From positions 8,299,780-8,363,779 of the forward strand of contig NC_135568.1 of NCBI RefSeq assembly GCF_964340395.1: 64,000 bases of DNA, given 5' to 3'. Source of the DNA: Glandiceps talaboti (lineage: Eukaryota; Hemichordata; Enteropneusta; Spengelidae). The translations under genes were made by a program, and so were the position numbers. This document shows positions 41,000 to 55,746 of the stretch, piece after piece. Every line of letters begins with the position of its first letter. The first letter of the stretch is position 1. The notes below the pieces were generated by a model. That model was not told the origin of the DNA. It ran no database searches and worked only from the letters and a program-made list of their open reading frames with translations.

Positions 41000-43800
41000 T
41001 AACTTTGACTCAATAAAATAGTGCCAATCATTATCCTCTGGGTGGGTCACCGGTGGGGCTGGGGTCGGTCACCGGTGGGGCTTGTGTCTATTGTGCAAGA
41101 AATGAAACAGTTACTACGCACATCATATTTACTGGATCAGTACGAATAATCTATATGTATGATATGGATCGATAGCTAAAAAGGAGTAATTTTACACTTT
41201 CACTTTCATCGCGAAATACCGCTGTGACAGTGGAACTGTATTTTATACTTAACGATGACGATGTTATCCATCCACAAAAGTGAGTTAAAAAATGTTAAGT
41301 TGAGGGATAAGGTATCCATGGATACTAAAATCCCTTTAGTTCACCATTTGTTTATTTCGGCAGAAATATCCGTATACGCGAAAACAGACGTGACTATGGT
41401 TTGTGGAATGTGTTACGGCATTCAACTTTGTTGATTCTACTTTTTTTTACTACAAAACACTTCAGGTTTTTTTCAGATTTGTCCGAAACTTTAAAGCTAA
41501 CGGTGAAACATAATCATAATTTCTACGAATCACATCTAAGTTTTCGTTTTGCTTCGCACAAGTTTTTCATGGGAAAAAAGTTATTCATTAATATTCAGCT
41601 TTCGTAACAATCACGTCATATCAAATTGTTAGACAACATTTGACGCTAATCGCCGAGGCTAAGAACTAAACCACAACAGAAATCCTGACTTGTAAGGCGA
41701 ATATCAATTCTACAAAAAAATTACTACAAGTATTTGGGTTTTTATTTATTTAATTTCCTGAGCGACCATTTGTATTAGAGATGGAGCGAGTCCGGTAGGT
41801 CCACAGTATAATGCACTTGTTTGAATAAAAAACACAAAACATGAAAAACATAATTTAAACTCTACGTTCGAAACGACTTAACTGGTCGTTATAAATCATT
41901 CATTTTGGTTTCCCATATAGACCGAATAGGATATAATTATATTACTTGTTGTCATCGGGCGTTCAGGAGATAATTAATTTCGAAGATTTGCAGAAGTCTT
42001 TATTTACTCTACGCCTACAGCTGTATAAATGTCAATAAATCTTTCCTATGTGTTTGGATATTTTGAATAATAGACTGACTTCTAAATAAAGAAGTCCGGT
42101 ACCCTAGTAATGACGAAATCATTTCCTGGTTCAGGGTACAGTGTAGGAAAGTTCAACTACTCACTGTCGCATGACACAAAACAACGGAAATGGATGACGG
42201 GCCGGGGTCATGCAACGCAACCGTATACACGGCAAATACAATACGGAAGTGAATATTCTGCCAGGATTATTGTTATGTGACTGTAAACTGGATTCATAGT
42301 TTTGTTCTCGTGCCCAATTTTAGAGAGCAGCTTTGAGGAAAGTTGTTGTGAATTCGCCTATAGGCCAACTGTTTGATCTGTGAGACATGTTGTTGGCATT
42401 GGCAACCGAGTTACGAGTAACTGTACTGTACTGTAAAATGATATGAACTTTGTGTTATGTCGTGATTTTCTAATCAAAGTCTGAAAGCAACCGAGTCCTG
42501 TCAAATGAGCCACACCATAGCCCATGCTGTTGATACTATGCATGGCTGAACTGTTCACCATTGTTGACATGTCGACATTTGTGAACGTACAAACTATGCC
42601 ACAACCTGCACTGAACCGTGACACGTTCACGGTTCACACCATATTTCCCGACATACACTGTATGCATCTCATCCCGAATAGTTCTATGCCTGGTTCGCCA
42701 GGCATAGTCCAGCGTAAAGACAAAGATTGATCCTGACCACGGTTTCATTCAGTTTCTTCAAATGTAACAAGATTGACTCGGACAATCTGACTGGAATCCC
42801 CATGTAAACGATACACCCGGCCTGAATAAGGCAGGGTGCTAAAACGTACTTCTGAAGTTCTGGTATTCGACCTACCTTTTTACCTTAATATTCACAGATT
42901 TTCACTGTCACTTTTAGGTTGGCTGAATGGTCTCCTAAATACATGAAGATGAACTGTCTTGAATGTCAAGGTCTCAGCTTACAAAGTGACTTTGAAAATT
43001 CCCCTCGGAGTTTCTCCTATTCCTGTACAATATGTCTGTATCTGTGTGTTCAGTCCAGATAGCAGAGTACAGTACACATCGTAACCTTTGAACCCCAGCC
43101 ACACTAACTAGAGACGTGATGGGACCAGATAGGCATGTGGTTAATCCCCCAACTGTTTATGATGCGAGACAAAGAACATCATACGTCTGATTGGATGAAC
43201 TAGTCGAAACAACTGGTGTAGTTCGAATCGTTTGTACAGTAAGGGAATTATCCTTATCATGGGATGGGTGGGGGTTAGGTGAAAATAAATTTCATGGGGG
43301 GGGGGGATTTATACTGGCAAAGTATGCGGTATGCGAAGGACTTTTAATTAACAATCGATTATAATAATTATACTGCATTCTAATACTAAAATAATATGTC
43401 AGTCTACATCACAGACTGCTTCATCTAACCCCTTTTATTCAACCCTTGCCCAAACAATGCTGAGGGATATTGTTGAAAGAGATTTGGAGCATTACACCAC
43501 TTGTCTGTTATGGTTACTAGTATTTACACTGTAAAACCACAGACAAGTAACACACTTCATCAGACGCGTCCTTGTTAATTCTTCCAATAGCGCCCACAAC
43601 GGCTGATGTAGAGATACGTCTTAGGGACCATTCATTTTCTCCAGCCGGGGGGGTTCATTCACTTTTGGAAATGTCCAATGTGTGTGTGTGTGTGTGGGGG
43701 GGGGGGGGTGATTGATTGGTGTAGCGTGTTTTGTGTGCAGAAACAAACTATAAACAACTGAACTATAGAAAGACTGTACTTGAACTGAACATGGCAGTTT
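41000..43800. other. Upstream region of the 207-aa Rab-like gene; no other gene seen
   Basis: Holds a 25-bp duplication (ggtcaccggtggggct twice, 41046-41090) near the likely start of transcription, and a perfect hairpin at 42684-42707 (ctatgcctgg, ttcg, ccaggcatag). Overlapping short frames around 42358-42748 have no recognisable domain. Confidence 0.5.
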
Positions 43801-46800
43801 GTTTTTATTTCTGTAATAAATTTAGAAGTGTTTTACATAAATGTAATAATTAAGTCTACTCGAATTTTTAGTTTTGTCAAAATATTATAAATATTCAGTT
43901 TCATCAATAAGCGTTTTCAAATTGGTGAACTGTAGATGGTGTTTATCAAGAATTATTTCAATAGTATACATGACATGTCCAAATATACATGTAGATAGCT
44001 ACACACGAGTACAAAATGATATTCCATTTACCCATGCATGTTTGTTTCTTTGTATCATGGTTCCTGTGCTCCCTGTGGTAATGCCACAAACCCACATTAA
44101 CCATGCATGTTGCAGTAACACCACACACATGAATTATCTTGCAGTAATGACACAAACACACATGGACCATGTTACAGTAATACCACACACCCACACACAC
44201 GAACCATGTTACAGAATGCCACAAACACCACTTCAAACAACTAATCCAATACAGTTGACTTGCGGCCACACAAACTTTCCACAGCATAACATTTCTAACA
44301 CACACACACACACACACACACACAATAACCTCCAGCCAAATACTCCATTTTCTTTACCAGAAGCTTTATTGTCTGTTGTATACAGTCAGAAGCATTATAT
44401 TGTTATAAAAAACATCATTACATGCCACATACATCATTGCTGTAGAATGTCTGGTTTGACTTTTACAAAATAGGTTTGATTTATCACCCCCAAACTACTC
44501 ATTGTAAATAACGGAACAAAAAGATACATGGCACAGTAGCGGGAGAGTTGGTCACCTGCTGGTAGCAACATTGCATGGAATTGAAAGTGACAGAGCTGAT
44601 GGAAGTGGTAGAAGCAATCTCGTCTGGGCAGGAAGAGACAAATATACAGAAAGATGCTTGTTAAAATTGGAGAGCGTTGGGGTTATTAATACAACCGAGA
44701 TCATAGTGTTGTACAAACTACAGGCTATGCAACATCATTATAACTAAACCAGTTCATTCTCCTCGGACTCTGTTGCTTGGTGACAGCATCATTGAAAATA
44801 TGTGTATTATGTATCAATGATACTTGTAGTTGGTACACACAGAATGTTACAATGTAACATTCACAGACAAAGTTTATTGGGTAAAGACATTGATTGAATA
44901 ATTGTCTCGGACATTGTGTTCACTGTCAGAGAGAACACCGATTGTTTTTGGTACTTAATGTGCTATGTGTGGTAACCTTGATTATCACACTTCCATGACA
45001 CACTGTTGCAGTTACTTTATTACCACCTCATAAACGGGCATCCAGGATATCACTTAGTTGTGTTTTCAATGGGAAACAAATCAACAGTTGGTTCAGTCAT
45101 TAACTGTAAATTGCACAAAACTATGATCTCGGCTGTAGGCTTCTATATAGTTGTCAGAGTTCAAACTTGATACTGTGTACACACCTACAAGGGCATCACA
45201 CACTACCCAAATTTTCAACCCACACCAAAACTTCCATGATCGTGACGATAACCGAATATGGAAATCCATCTTTCTTAGTTTCGCTCGCTAGCATATAAGC
45301 TCACACTTTAATATATACATTCAGTACAGCACAGAATGGCTGACGAGAAGGAATATAGGAAGCAAACAATTACCCTACTGTCCCAAAATATTACAAGAAA
45401 CTTCCGGCTACCTTTTCAAGAACCATCATGTGTTTATCTTTTACTTTCAAACCTTTAACAAACTCTTATGTTAGCTACATCTCTACACATCAAGCTCTGA
45501 ACGTGATATACACCTACTGTGTATTGTAGACTTAGTATTTACATAGCTTGGCTAGGCTTATCTCAATAAAACTCTTGGTGCATGGGACTTAGCGAGCGAG
45601 GCACTTTTTGCAAAAAATTTTGTTCAATGGTCTTCCATAGCAGACTGGTTACAGGCATCAGAACTGTATATGTGTTTTGACAGCTATGTACTACAGCTCT
45701 GGCTACTTTCATGTGATCATGGACTGAGATGACAAAGAGTACACTGGAAAGCTAGTAGTGGTGGTGGTTTTTGTTTACTGCTGACGTCAAACAAGTCACT
45801 ACAATTTCTCACATTCTTGAGAAAAAAGTTACGACACGATTGTATCTCATTCTGAGACACAACTGAATATTACTTATAGGTTATGGTCAGTGTTGTGAAT
45901 TACAATGTTTTCCATAATATGTAATTTTAGACACTGAGGGCGCTCTTATCATCCCTTTCTACAAAGGGGAAGGGATGACAAGGACAGTGCATTTTACAGT
46001 CTAGTAATTTCAGTTACACTGTCACACTTATTGCCAGGATTTTGACAATATATTGCAAGTAAATAGAGCAACATGTCTTGCTTAAATTACACTACAACAC
46101 AAACATGTCACATATCTGATGATAATAATAGATGTATCTGTGAAATGTTGTGAATTATGGTATGTTTTCATTGCGCAATAAATGTCTGTCTGTAAAACAT
46201 ACTAAAATTCCATGGTCACATGAAAACTACAGTATCACTGGTTCAATGACCCTTTAAGTTGGATCTTGGTACACATCAGCATACTAGAGATTTCACCATG
46301 ACTTCAGCTATGAGATGTACGAAAAATTCCAGAATACAGATGGTTCTGTTTGAATAAAGCTTTCCAATGTACTCTGTGTTCTTAGGACAACTTAATAGTC
46401 AATGAGTAGTCTGGGAAATATTGCATAAGGCTCACATACGGATCTACAAAAGTGGGTAGGAAAACAACACACACAGATGGCTTCTCTTTGTGAGCACTAA
46501 GCAAATCACTCGAGGGTTTGTCACAACATTCCCTGCCAACACAAAGTAGTTGTGACCGACTCGCTACGCTCTCTCAATGCATAATCCGATCACCCCTCCC
46601 GTCCCAGTGCTCACACATCTATTGTTTCCTAAATGGACCACACCACAAACACACTGTAATGGGGTGGAATGAATAAAACATAGTTATAACTGATCCAGCA
46701 CACACACAACATGGAATCTGATCATCCCTTCCCATACAGTGGTTTGCACTCACTTCTCTAATGGGAATAAGTGAGCTGCATCAAAGAAGCACTGCAGTGG

Positions 46801-48151
46801 GGGTGGCAAGAGATCAATGTATACAAGAAGTCACTGGTTATCCTTGTCTATAAATTCTCAAAGTTGCATGGAAAATGTAAATGGAGAGAAATCAACTGAT
46901 TGGGAAGTCCGACATGGTTTCTACAAAATGATTCTAAGCCTTCACTGATACATGCTTACACAATTCATGATTAACACGATAACCTCTTTATTTATTTTTT
47001 TCCAATTCACGTTGATTAAGTGTTTCAAATCTGGGGATCATGACCTGCTTTATATTCATGATAAAGAATTTTCATTACTGAACACGAGGCCATGAGAACG
47101 TAGTGACAAGGATTACTAGAGACAACGATATCTTAGCGTTACATGAAGAAGATAAAAAGAAGCTACAACACCACCAAATACAACAGTCTTGGTACTTCCT
47201 TTGTAGAAAGACTAATATTCTGTACAATACTGTGTCATTATCTTTCTTATTAGAGTTTGCATTCAATAAAGTCACTTTTTGAAAGGAAAAATTGTAAGTA
47301 TGTTTGTTTACTGGGTGGGGACTCTGTACATAATGATTACATATATATCATACTATACTTTTCCATCAGGACTAAATATGGGTTCCTTAGATGTACAGTT
47401 ACTATGGAAACCTTCCTTAGATGTACAGTTACTATGGAAACCTTCCGGTACACATTCAGGTTTAAATATATATCAGATACTATTTTGAAAGAAAAAAAAA
47501 ACCCAAGGGACACTATTCAAATTGACAAGAGTTTTTTTATACATATGTCTCTTTACTGAAATCACAAAATAAGCTTCCCTCTCAATGCTGTTGATGATCT
47601 ATTACATGATGTAAACCCTATTTTCACACCCCCCCTCCCTCCCTCCCTCCCTCACCCTCCCCCCCCCACAGATGAAAGCTGTTGTCTATTAGCATGTCAA
47701 GTGGACTGCATGTAGCAATCTGAACTGTCAGTCAGCGTTTTTTACATTAGTTTAGCAAGTCCCAACCAAAATATAACATCTTACTCAGAGCTCTTGCAGG
47801 GTACAACAGTCGTGAATAATTAAATAAAATTTGAACTGAGATATATACTACTTATTTGGCATTGGATTTCTAAATGTGTTACTTTTTTTTTTTTAGCACT
47901 ACTTTCGTTATTCTAACTACTATTTACAAGTGGACTGCTAACAACCATTTTTTGGTTCTGTTTCAATTTTGTTTGGCTCTTAGCAAATCTCCAGTAAATT
48001 ATAATTCTTCCCACAGTTGAACGATAACCAATGCAAGCTACTCTTGGTTGTTAAGTGGTAACTTGTCGTGGGAAATATAGGTAAAATAAAAGAGTAATCT
48101 GGGATAGTGTCAAATGATACGTAACAGTGTGTGTATGTAAAATGTATGACT
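43801..48151. other. Downstream of Rab5; no coding gene seen, possibly a long 3' untranslated region
   Basis: No splice-supported coding exon on either strand. 44080-44250 has degenerate repeats of the type catgttacagtaataccaca, and 44299-44324 is (CA)n. A 31-bp direct duplication (gatgtacagttactatggaa) lies at 47390-47455. Several TTTATT motifs could be minus-strand polyadenylation signals; none could be chosen. Confidence 0.45.
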
Positions 48152-51100
48152 TCAGGACTTGCAACAGCCACCAGAATGTGATTGGTTACCATCTCGTCCA
48201 CTACTGGATATTACGTGTGTGTCAGTAACCTTTGGAGGTCCCTCGTTTTTGGGGAGCTTCTTGGCTGGAAAGAAACAGCACATTCAGAAGTTTATTTCAT
48301 GCAACACTAACAAATTATCAAGCACGAAACCCTACACTAGAAGTGTGGTATCGACCAGCCTATTTTGAAAGACACCACACCAAATGGGAAAGTTGATATA
48401 TAAATTGAAGATGTTGTATTCTCTAGACTTTCTCATTGATACTGATAACGGAAACCATAGTGATCCACAAATGGTCTTACAGAAACTCAACGTATATAGA
48501 CATCATTCCATAATATTTGACTTCAGAAAATGAGTGACTTAAGGGGTCCTGTCACTATGAATTGAAGACGAGTACTTTCTAGCTGAATCAAGACAATTAT
48601 TGAAGAATAAATTTAAGTCTAAAACAGACTGTAGAACACATTTTGGGGAATTCATAAGAATGCTTAGTTTGTTTGATAAAGTCGTTTTTGTTTTTAAATT
48701 TGGAGAAGGCATGTTTTGTTTGACCAATGCTAATTTCTTATAAGTTGAGTCGTGAACTTACCTATCGCCAAAAAGATATCATTTACATTCATAGCCGTTT
48801 TCGCTGATGTTTCCATAAACAATAAACTGTTGTCTTCAGCATACGCTTGTGCTTCCTGTGTAGATGAAAATACCAGACATGGTAATTTAATTCCACAGTA
48901 AACTTTGCATTACATAGCTCTTATTTGCTCAGTTGTCCTGAACTACTACAGGGTTCTAATTTGACTTCTACTACACATGGTAGTCAGATTTAGCCAAGCG
49001 AACTGTTTCACTTCACGCCTTGAAGAAACTTCCATCAAGCTTTGTCAACCAGGGCTTGAATTTCAGATTTTGCGATGTGAATTATTTCAGCTGTAGGTAT
49101 CTAAAGGGTATGCATACACCAGCTATGGTATGTCAATTTTGTACAAAATTTGAACAAAATTGTTTTGCGCTTATTAGTTATGTGTCAAGGCACAGAACAA
49201 CAGCATTACAGGCAGAATCCATGCCAACAGCCCCCCCCCCCCCCCCCCCCATCCCAATATTGTCTCCTCTGTCTTTTCAAAGAAAATCTAAATGCCTTAC
49301 CTCATATTCCACCATCCTTTTATTTGCAAGATCTGCTTTGTTGCCAGCCAATGCTATAACTATGTTAGGACTGGCTTGTCTTTGTAATTCTTTTACCCAT
49401 GTCTTTGCACGTGCAAATGTGTCCTGCAACAAACATGTATAAAAATCAATCATTATTTGACTTGTATGCTTATTCTGTCATGAACAAAGAATCAGGACTT
49501 GAATTTAACTTCCATTTTTCACTTCCATTTTTCAAAGTCAAATTAAGCCAAGTGAATTGTTTCAGGTACAATCTTCAATTGATTTCCATTGGGGTCTTAT
49601 AGACCACCATCTCATAAATCTGGTAGTCAAAATACAATGGATGATGTCCTTGGATTACTGCTAATGTGAAGCCCCGACAATGATGTTCCTACTGCCAGAT
49701 AATACAAGAAGCCATACCATGGTTACCAGAAAAACAAAAGATTGCATAGTTTGGCCACTAGGAGTGCTGTTTAGAAGCAGCGGACATGATATCAGAGTAC
49801 TAGACTCCTGTGAGAAAATCAAATTATCCTAGTGTCCCATTGATAACTTGCTGGCTTTTCCAGTTAAAAATTCTGCTTAATTTGCCTCAAAATCAAGTAA
49901 TTTTCAGGACCTTCAGTTATTTTAGTTACATTTTGATGATTTGTCACGTATAATTGTTATTTAGTCCTCATTTTTCTTCGTCTGGGACACCCTCTTGTGA
50001 CACTTCTTTTGAAAATGACTTAGATGGGTAACATGAATAGATCACTTTGATCACTGTCTATGAGATAAGTAACTACTCATACACACAGGGAACCAATCAC
50101 AATATTTGTAAAGAATTACAATGTTGAATGCACAGATAACAGGAATTATATAAACCTGATTCACAATCAAAGAGAGTGAACTTTATCAAGTAAGACCATG
50201 CAGATGATAAATGCTATAGAATAAACCAACTTCAAAATGCAAGATGCAGGGGTTTTTCCAGCACAAATTATCACAAAATTTGTTTTCCTGCATTCAAAAT
50301 AATAACTTTTATGTAAATGTAAAAGATGATCACAATGTTGAGCCCCTAGTTCTGTACAAAACATCACTCTGAGGACAATGAGAATGAATGTAACTTGGTT
50401 TTTTTATTTTATTCAGTAAGAGGTATATTTGAGACCAGCCTAAGGGGCCTTGTCATTTGATACTGGTGACAATGAATAATATGGTCAGCCATTTCTTAGA
50501 AACTTTAATTATATATTAAAGATAAGAAAGATTTGGAAGTGTTATGTCAACTGACATGGTGGACAACCACCAATCAATTTGGTACCCATAGTACCTTTGT
50601 CATGTGGACAACCACCATAACAATTTGGTGGTGTCCGTAGCATGTTGTCATGGCAGACAACCACCATATCAATTTGGTGGTACCCATAGTATCTTGTTGT
50701 GGTGGACAACACCAATTCCTGATTCTCAATTTGTATTTGACTTGAGGTCAGAAGTAAACTTGTACTGTACCTGATTTGTAACATCATATACAACAATTGC
50801 TGCTTGCGCTCCTCTGTAATACATCGGTGCTAGACTGTGATATCGTTCTTGACCTGCTGTGTCCCAGATTTCAAATTTTACTGTTGTGTCATCCAGACAT
50901 ACCGTCTGCGTTAAAAATGCCGCTAGATTGAAAAGAAATCAATAGGTTAACGTCAATGCAATTACAGAAAGTAGAATGTGCTGGCAGAAGAGATTACTCT
51001 ATTGTAGTTCAATATTGAAATCCTAATTATAACACAGTCACAAAATTAAATCAATACCACAGAATATTGAAATCAATAATCTGATTTTGGTCTGTGGTTA

Positions 51101-52960
51101 TATTATTAACCCTACAAGCTATTAATTTCTTGAAAGTCAGTAATATTTATAACGAATTATGGGTTACGGTTTATATGGTTACTGAGTAGTGGCGTTATTA
51201 AAATGAGAAATACAGTTCTAATTGTAACATAATACAGCATACATCCTTGTAATTTTATCTTAATATAACCAGGCAGAGTAATGATTTCTGCAGTGCTCTG
51301 TAACTATAAATGAATAGTTCACTTCACAAAAATGTTCTGGAATAACAACAATTTTTTTTGAAATACAATTAAAGAGTACTTGTAAGTGATGCCTAGCACA
51401 AAATGTCTAACTGACAAACATGTATTATTGAACGTACTATAAAAGAATGGACACCTTTTGTAAAAAATATTGTTAGTTTTCAAAGTCCTATTAATTTATC
51501 AAAGATGTGACAATTTCAATTTTGCCTCATTTCACATGTCTGGGGAAAACTGCTGTTACAGTATAATGGAATGGCGTTTATCTTATTCATTTTTAAAATC
51601 CCTAAAATTTCATAAACAGGATGAGTTTGTCAACGCTGACTTCCAATTCACTGGAAATGATCTCCCATAAATACTTGTCCCCTTTTTAGTAGATATGGAT
51701 AGTTATAATTACAATGCATGGACATTTGATTACTTTACCATTTGGGAACTCTGTTTGAGGAATCACGTGATCATGGAAATGTGGCATGCTAAATGTATAT
51801 GATGGTGATATCATTACCAACAAACCAAAACTATGACAAGAAATTTGACGTAAAAATGTACGGCAACAAGCACCAGTACACCATCATGTGATGACACAGA
51901 TAAAGGTCAGTAATAATCAGTGCATTTTGTCTTTTCTCAACATGACAGCTTCTTTTTTCAAACTGCTCAAATGTTTACGGTTTACTTCATTGGAAAACTT
52001 TCAACATCATATTTTAAAAGTTGGCAAAATTTCAAAAGCCCACTATAAATTATGTTTTGATTGGTCTTTACGACCATTGTCCAATAAATCAACTGTGACC
52101 AATAAACACATACAGAATTCAAGACAATGTCCATGCACTGGCACACTTTATGATAGCCATTAATAATGCAAGGTACCTGTGAAAGCATTTTACCTTGTGC
52201 TGGCGGGCCAAAATAGAACAAGAAGTCGACCTATTACATGCATGTATAATAATGCATGACTGTGTAGCATGTGGAGTGGAAGAGCGTTGACCAAATAACA
52301 ATGTACTGTTCCTGTTTACACAGTGCTTTTCCTGTACTGAATGATTATTTTCATGATGTGCCCAGATGTTAAAATTCAAATTTCAGGTAACATGAATTGT
52401 TGAATAATATTTGACTTTTATCTTTAAAGTGGCCATATGGATGAGAATTTGGTATTTATTTTGGATTTTTATTTGATAAAACAGCTTCAACATGTTTTCC
52501 TACTTGAAAAAATAATGTGAAATAACATATACCAAGTCCATGTTCACATCTCAATAAACGGCAAAACATTAAACAATGTGTAAAATGTTTGTTATTGTAC
52601 GTATAATAAGAAACGTTTTACACTTTGTGCATCTTTTTACAATGTATTGAGTTATGAACATGGACTTGGTATATGTTCTTTTGCATTATTTTTTGAAGTA
52701 GAAAAACATGGTGAAGCTGTTTTATCAAATAAAAATCCAAAATAAATACAAAATTCTCATCCATATTTAAATTGTAGAATGTTTCACTTGTGTATGTACT
52801 TACCTCCAATTGTACTTTCTTGGTATTCATGGAACTGTCCTTTTACAAAACGAAGAACTAAACTTGACTTTCCAACAGCGGATTCTCCTAGTAATACCAA
52901 CTTAAACTGGCAGATTTTTCCTTGTGTGCCGTTGGGCCTCTGATTCCCTCTTCCAGACAT
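48152..52960 (-). CDS. RAB5: Rab5 GTPase, canonical (212 aa)
   Basis: Small GTPase that controls early-endosome fusion and endocytic transport. Five coding exons: 52804-52960, 50771-50922, 49301-49423, 48762-48855, 48152-48264, all with GT-AG introns and continuous frame. All family motifs are present: GESAVGKS P-loop (25-32), switch I ESTIGAAF, WDTAGQE (72-78), NKAD (131-134), ETSAK (159-163), and the C-terminal GGCCKS double-Cys prenylation site. Length is typical (human RAB5A is 215). It is nearly identical to vertebrate Rab5 through the G domain, including [20 protein letters not shown]. The ATG at 52958-52960 gives [15 protein letters not shown], a normal N-terminal tail. A 5' non-coding exon probably lies upstream but was not placed. 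It is the conserved copy of a three-gene tandem set. Confidence 0.97.
50550..50710. repeat. Tandem repeat of about 54 bp, three copies, in Rab5 intron 2
   Basis: gtggacaaccaccaatcaat, ttggtacccatagtacc and variants recur three times. It ends about 60 bp from the exon 50771-50922 donor. Confidence 0.8.
52435..52766. mobile_element. Large foldback element in Rab5 intron 1
   Basis: Left arm 52435-52556 (atatggatgagaatttggta... accaagtccatgttc) is the inverse of right arm 52645-52766 (gaacatggacttggt... aaattctcatccatat), about 120 bp each and highly similar. The loop is about 90 bp. The right end is only 37 bp from the exon 1 donor. A partial relative occurs at 61663-61725. Confidence 0.85.
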
Positions 52961-54299
52961 AGCAAACTGTATTAGTTTAAATATACACAATCCTATGCAA
53001 GTCTGTTTACAGTTCAATTCAATACAATCCAATTAAATATCCCCTTATCTTGTTTTCCACTATGTTAGCTTGAATAGCGTATCTGAAAGTGAAAGCATAC
53101 AAGTCAGTTGTTAGCATTAGAACTGGTACTTACATTTACAGATTGCTGTCGTGAAGACTCATGTCACACAAAAACATACTGAAAATTGACATTTGAGTAA
53201 TGGCTTACACAGAAAGACATTGAACAGATTGTCCTGGGGCATTCGTTTCTTGCTAGTTGTAAGATAGTTATAAATGTGAGATGATTGAACTACTGACTAA
53301 TGGGTTCACGGCATATCAATATACTGGCCAATTTCGGATTATGTCACATGTCACTCAAAACATCATTATTTTCAAAATCTAAAAGTTTACAACTTAACAT
53401 AATTTTGTTGTTGAAGATACAAGAGTTATGTTGAATTTTCTCCTTCACACATCTGTCAAAGCTACTGCTCTCAATCAGACATTCACACATTTGTGAAAGC
53501 TACTGCTCTCAGTCAGACACAGATAACATGAGGCTTGGGATCTTAGACATATTAAAATTACACTGACACAATTTGATAATTTGTAGACTTTTAATTTTTT
53601 TTCCTGTGGTAGAATAAACAGAGATTTCCTGTGTGTCAGGTCATACATTTTTATGATAATATATTACTGCTGTTCACAATTAAAAATCTATGCAAGGTTT
53701 TTCAATACCCAAGTTCTTAAAAAAATAACATACATGAAAGTGAAAATCCCTATTTCCCCACCCCCTCCACCTGCAAACTTGTGAAAAACATGACTATAAG
53801 AAAGATTTCAATAAATCGTAGAATAGCTTATAGGCTTTGTGATTTAGCCAAATTAATTATTAATTAATATATCATTAATGTTGAGTTCGATCTAGCCTGT
53901 GAGATATAGACATTCGTACCATGCTATCAGCCAACAATCATAGTGGTTAAGACGCATGATAGGGTTGAACAACATGACGTATCTTACAGTCTAACATTCA
54001 CCCTACTACAAAATACGATCCCAGACCAAGGAAAACAACGTTTTAATCATGATATCTGTCTATATCGAAGTAAAGTATATAACAGGTTTTCCTTAACACA
54101 TATCCAAATTTCAATACCTACATCTTACTTATTTATGACACGTATACGCTGAGTGAATCATACAGATTTCTGATTACCATGTCAACATTCAAACACAGAG
54201 ATACATCCCACAACACACATAGACACCTATACCTACAGCGGATTGTTTAGTTCCATATACACTGTAAGTATATCAATGGAGTACCAAAGCAGAGAGACA

Positions 54300-54720
54300 C
54301 CCTTGTTCTACTTGCACTGGCCTCATCCAACTGTTATAAATATCACACAGCAGTTTTAAACACTATTATTATCTCTGGACTATTAGTAGCTTATCAAAAC
54401 AGATTCAAACATTTTGCCTTAGACTGCAGAGACCCAATCAAATTGTAATAAATGTCTTCTATATAATTTACTACTGGTGTATCACACAGATTCTAACATT
54501 TCATCTAATTGCAATGACCCAATCAAAATGTTATTCAGTCAATGTCTATTTATAATCCATTACTGAGTTATCAAAATGGACATAAATATTTTGCCGACAT
54601 GTATTGACACAATTAAATTATTATACAGTATCTATAATTTATTACTGGTATATCAAACAGATTCTAACACTTCATCTAATTGCAATGACCCAATCAAAAT
54701 GTTATAATGTCACACAACCA
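54300..54720. repeat. Degenerate repeat
   Basis: Blocks such as cagattctaacatttcatct, aattgcaatgacccaatcaa and tttattactggtatatcaaa recur about three times at 80-180-bp spacing with much divergence. Confidence 0.6.
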
Positions 54721-55162
54721 TAACACTATTAGATTTGCATGGGAAGTTTTCGGTATGACACAAGTGGAACACAGCAGGTAGATTTTACCTACTCCCTGCA
54801 ACTAACAAAAAGACTTTTCTGCATATTGCAATCAACTTATTATTATTGCATATTAGGATTACTAATGCTTAGATAAATGTAGATATTCCATCATTTTGGC
54901 ATTTCAAACTCGTCCTCATTCTAAATGATTTAGCTATGGCAATATCTTTTTTAATATCCACTAGATTTTCAGCAAATTTTGTTACAATACATCAGAAGGC
55001 AAACATCCATGAGTGTGGTAATTGTATTTTCACGAACCTTCTATATACATATATATGATGATATAAATACATGTATTATATTATATTATAGAAATAATTT
55101 CATAACCATGTACCCTTTCGTAAACCTTGAGTTTCAAAATCCTAGATATTGCATTTCTTTCT

Positions 55163-55165
55163 GTT

Positions 55166-55213
<48 letters not shown>

Positions 55214-55560
55214 TATGTTAGTTTTCATAAAGCGCTTTCCCACTCTGTGCTCAAAACGCTGTACAATTATTACTCCTGGCTCGGATATATATCGGCACAA
55301 CGGCTCTTTACACTTCCTCAACTCCCTATGGATATACAATCCATTGCAGCCTTTATAAATGCATAGGATTAAAGCATTCATATTGCAACCTCTATCCTAC
55401 CAGGTCCCCAATTATACAGCTGGGTGGACTGAGGCACAGTCATGGTTCAAATCTTGCCCAAGGACTTTAGCCACTCAGAAAAAACCGGCAGCGATGGGAC
55501 TTGAACCTGCAACCTGCAGATTCCATGTCGGCCACGCTAACCATTCGCCCGTCATCATCT
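55163..55560 (-). mobile_element. SINE copy 2 with (TAA)n tail
   Basis: Reverse-complement relative of 3075-3400. The (TAA)n tract at 55168-55212 is its tail; then come gcgctttcccactctgtgct, aaagcattcatattgcaacc, acagctgggtggactgaggc and the head, with gggacttgaacctgcaacct as the B-box region. It is longer at the head (to about 55560) than copy 1. Confidence 0.85.
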
Positions 55561-55746
55561 AGGGTTATACTTGATTAGTTGTTAGTCAACTACCTCTAAT
55601 CCCTTTTTCCTGGTATCATACCATAGTTTACAATTACTACACCGTATCTAATGTAATTATATTTCACTTCTGGGAATAAATGTATTATTACAAATTCCAA
55701 TGTCATGTTACAGGTAGCTTTGTAAACCAGCCCTCAATCATTTTGA

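Noticed and set aside
43874-44473. 199-codon plus-strand frame
   Set aside because: Much of it is repeat-derived Thr/His text with no domain, and there are no convincing splice sites or neighbours in frame.
48152-52960. Idea that the canonical Rab5 gene has junction arrays like DNAJC13
   Set aside because: Each junction was read. The nearest tandem repeat (50550-50710) stops about 60 bp from the exon 2 donor and does not include it.
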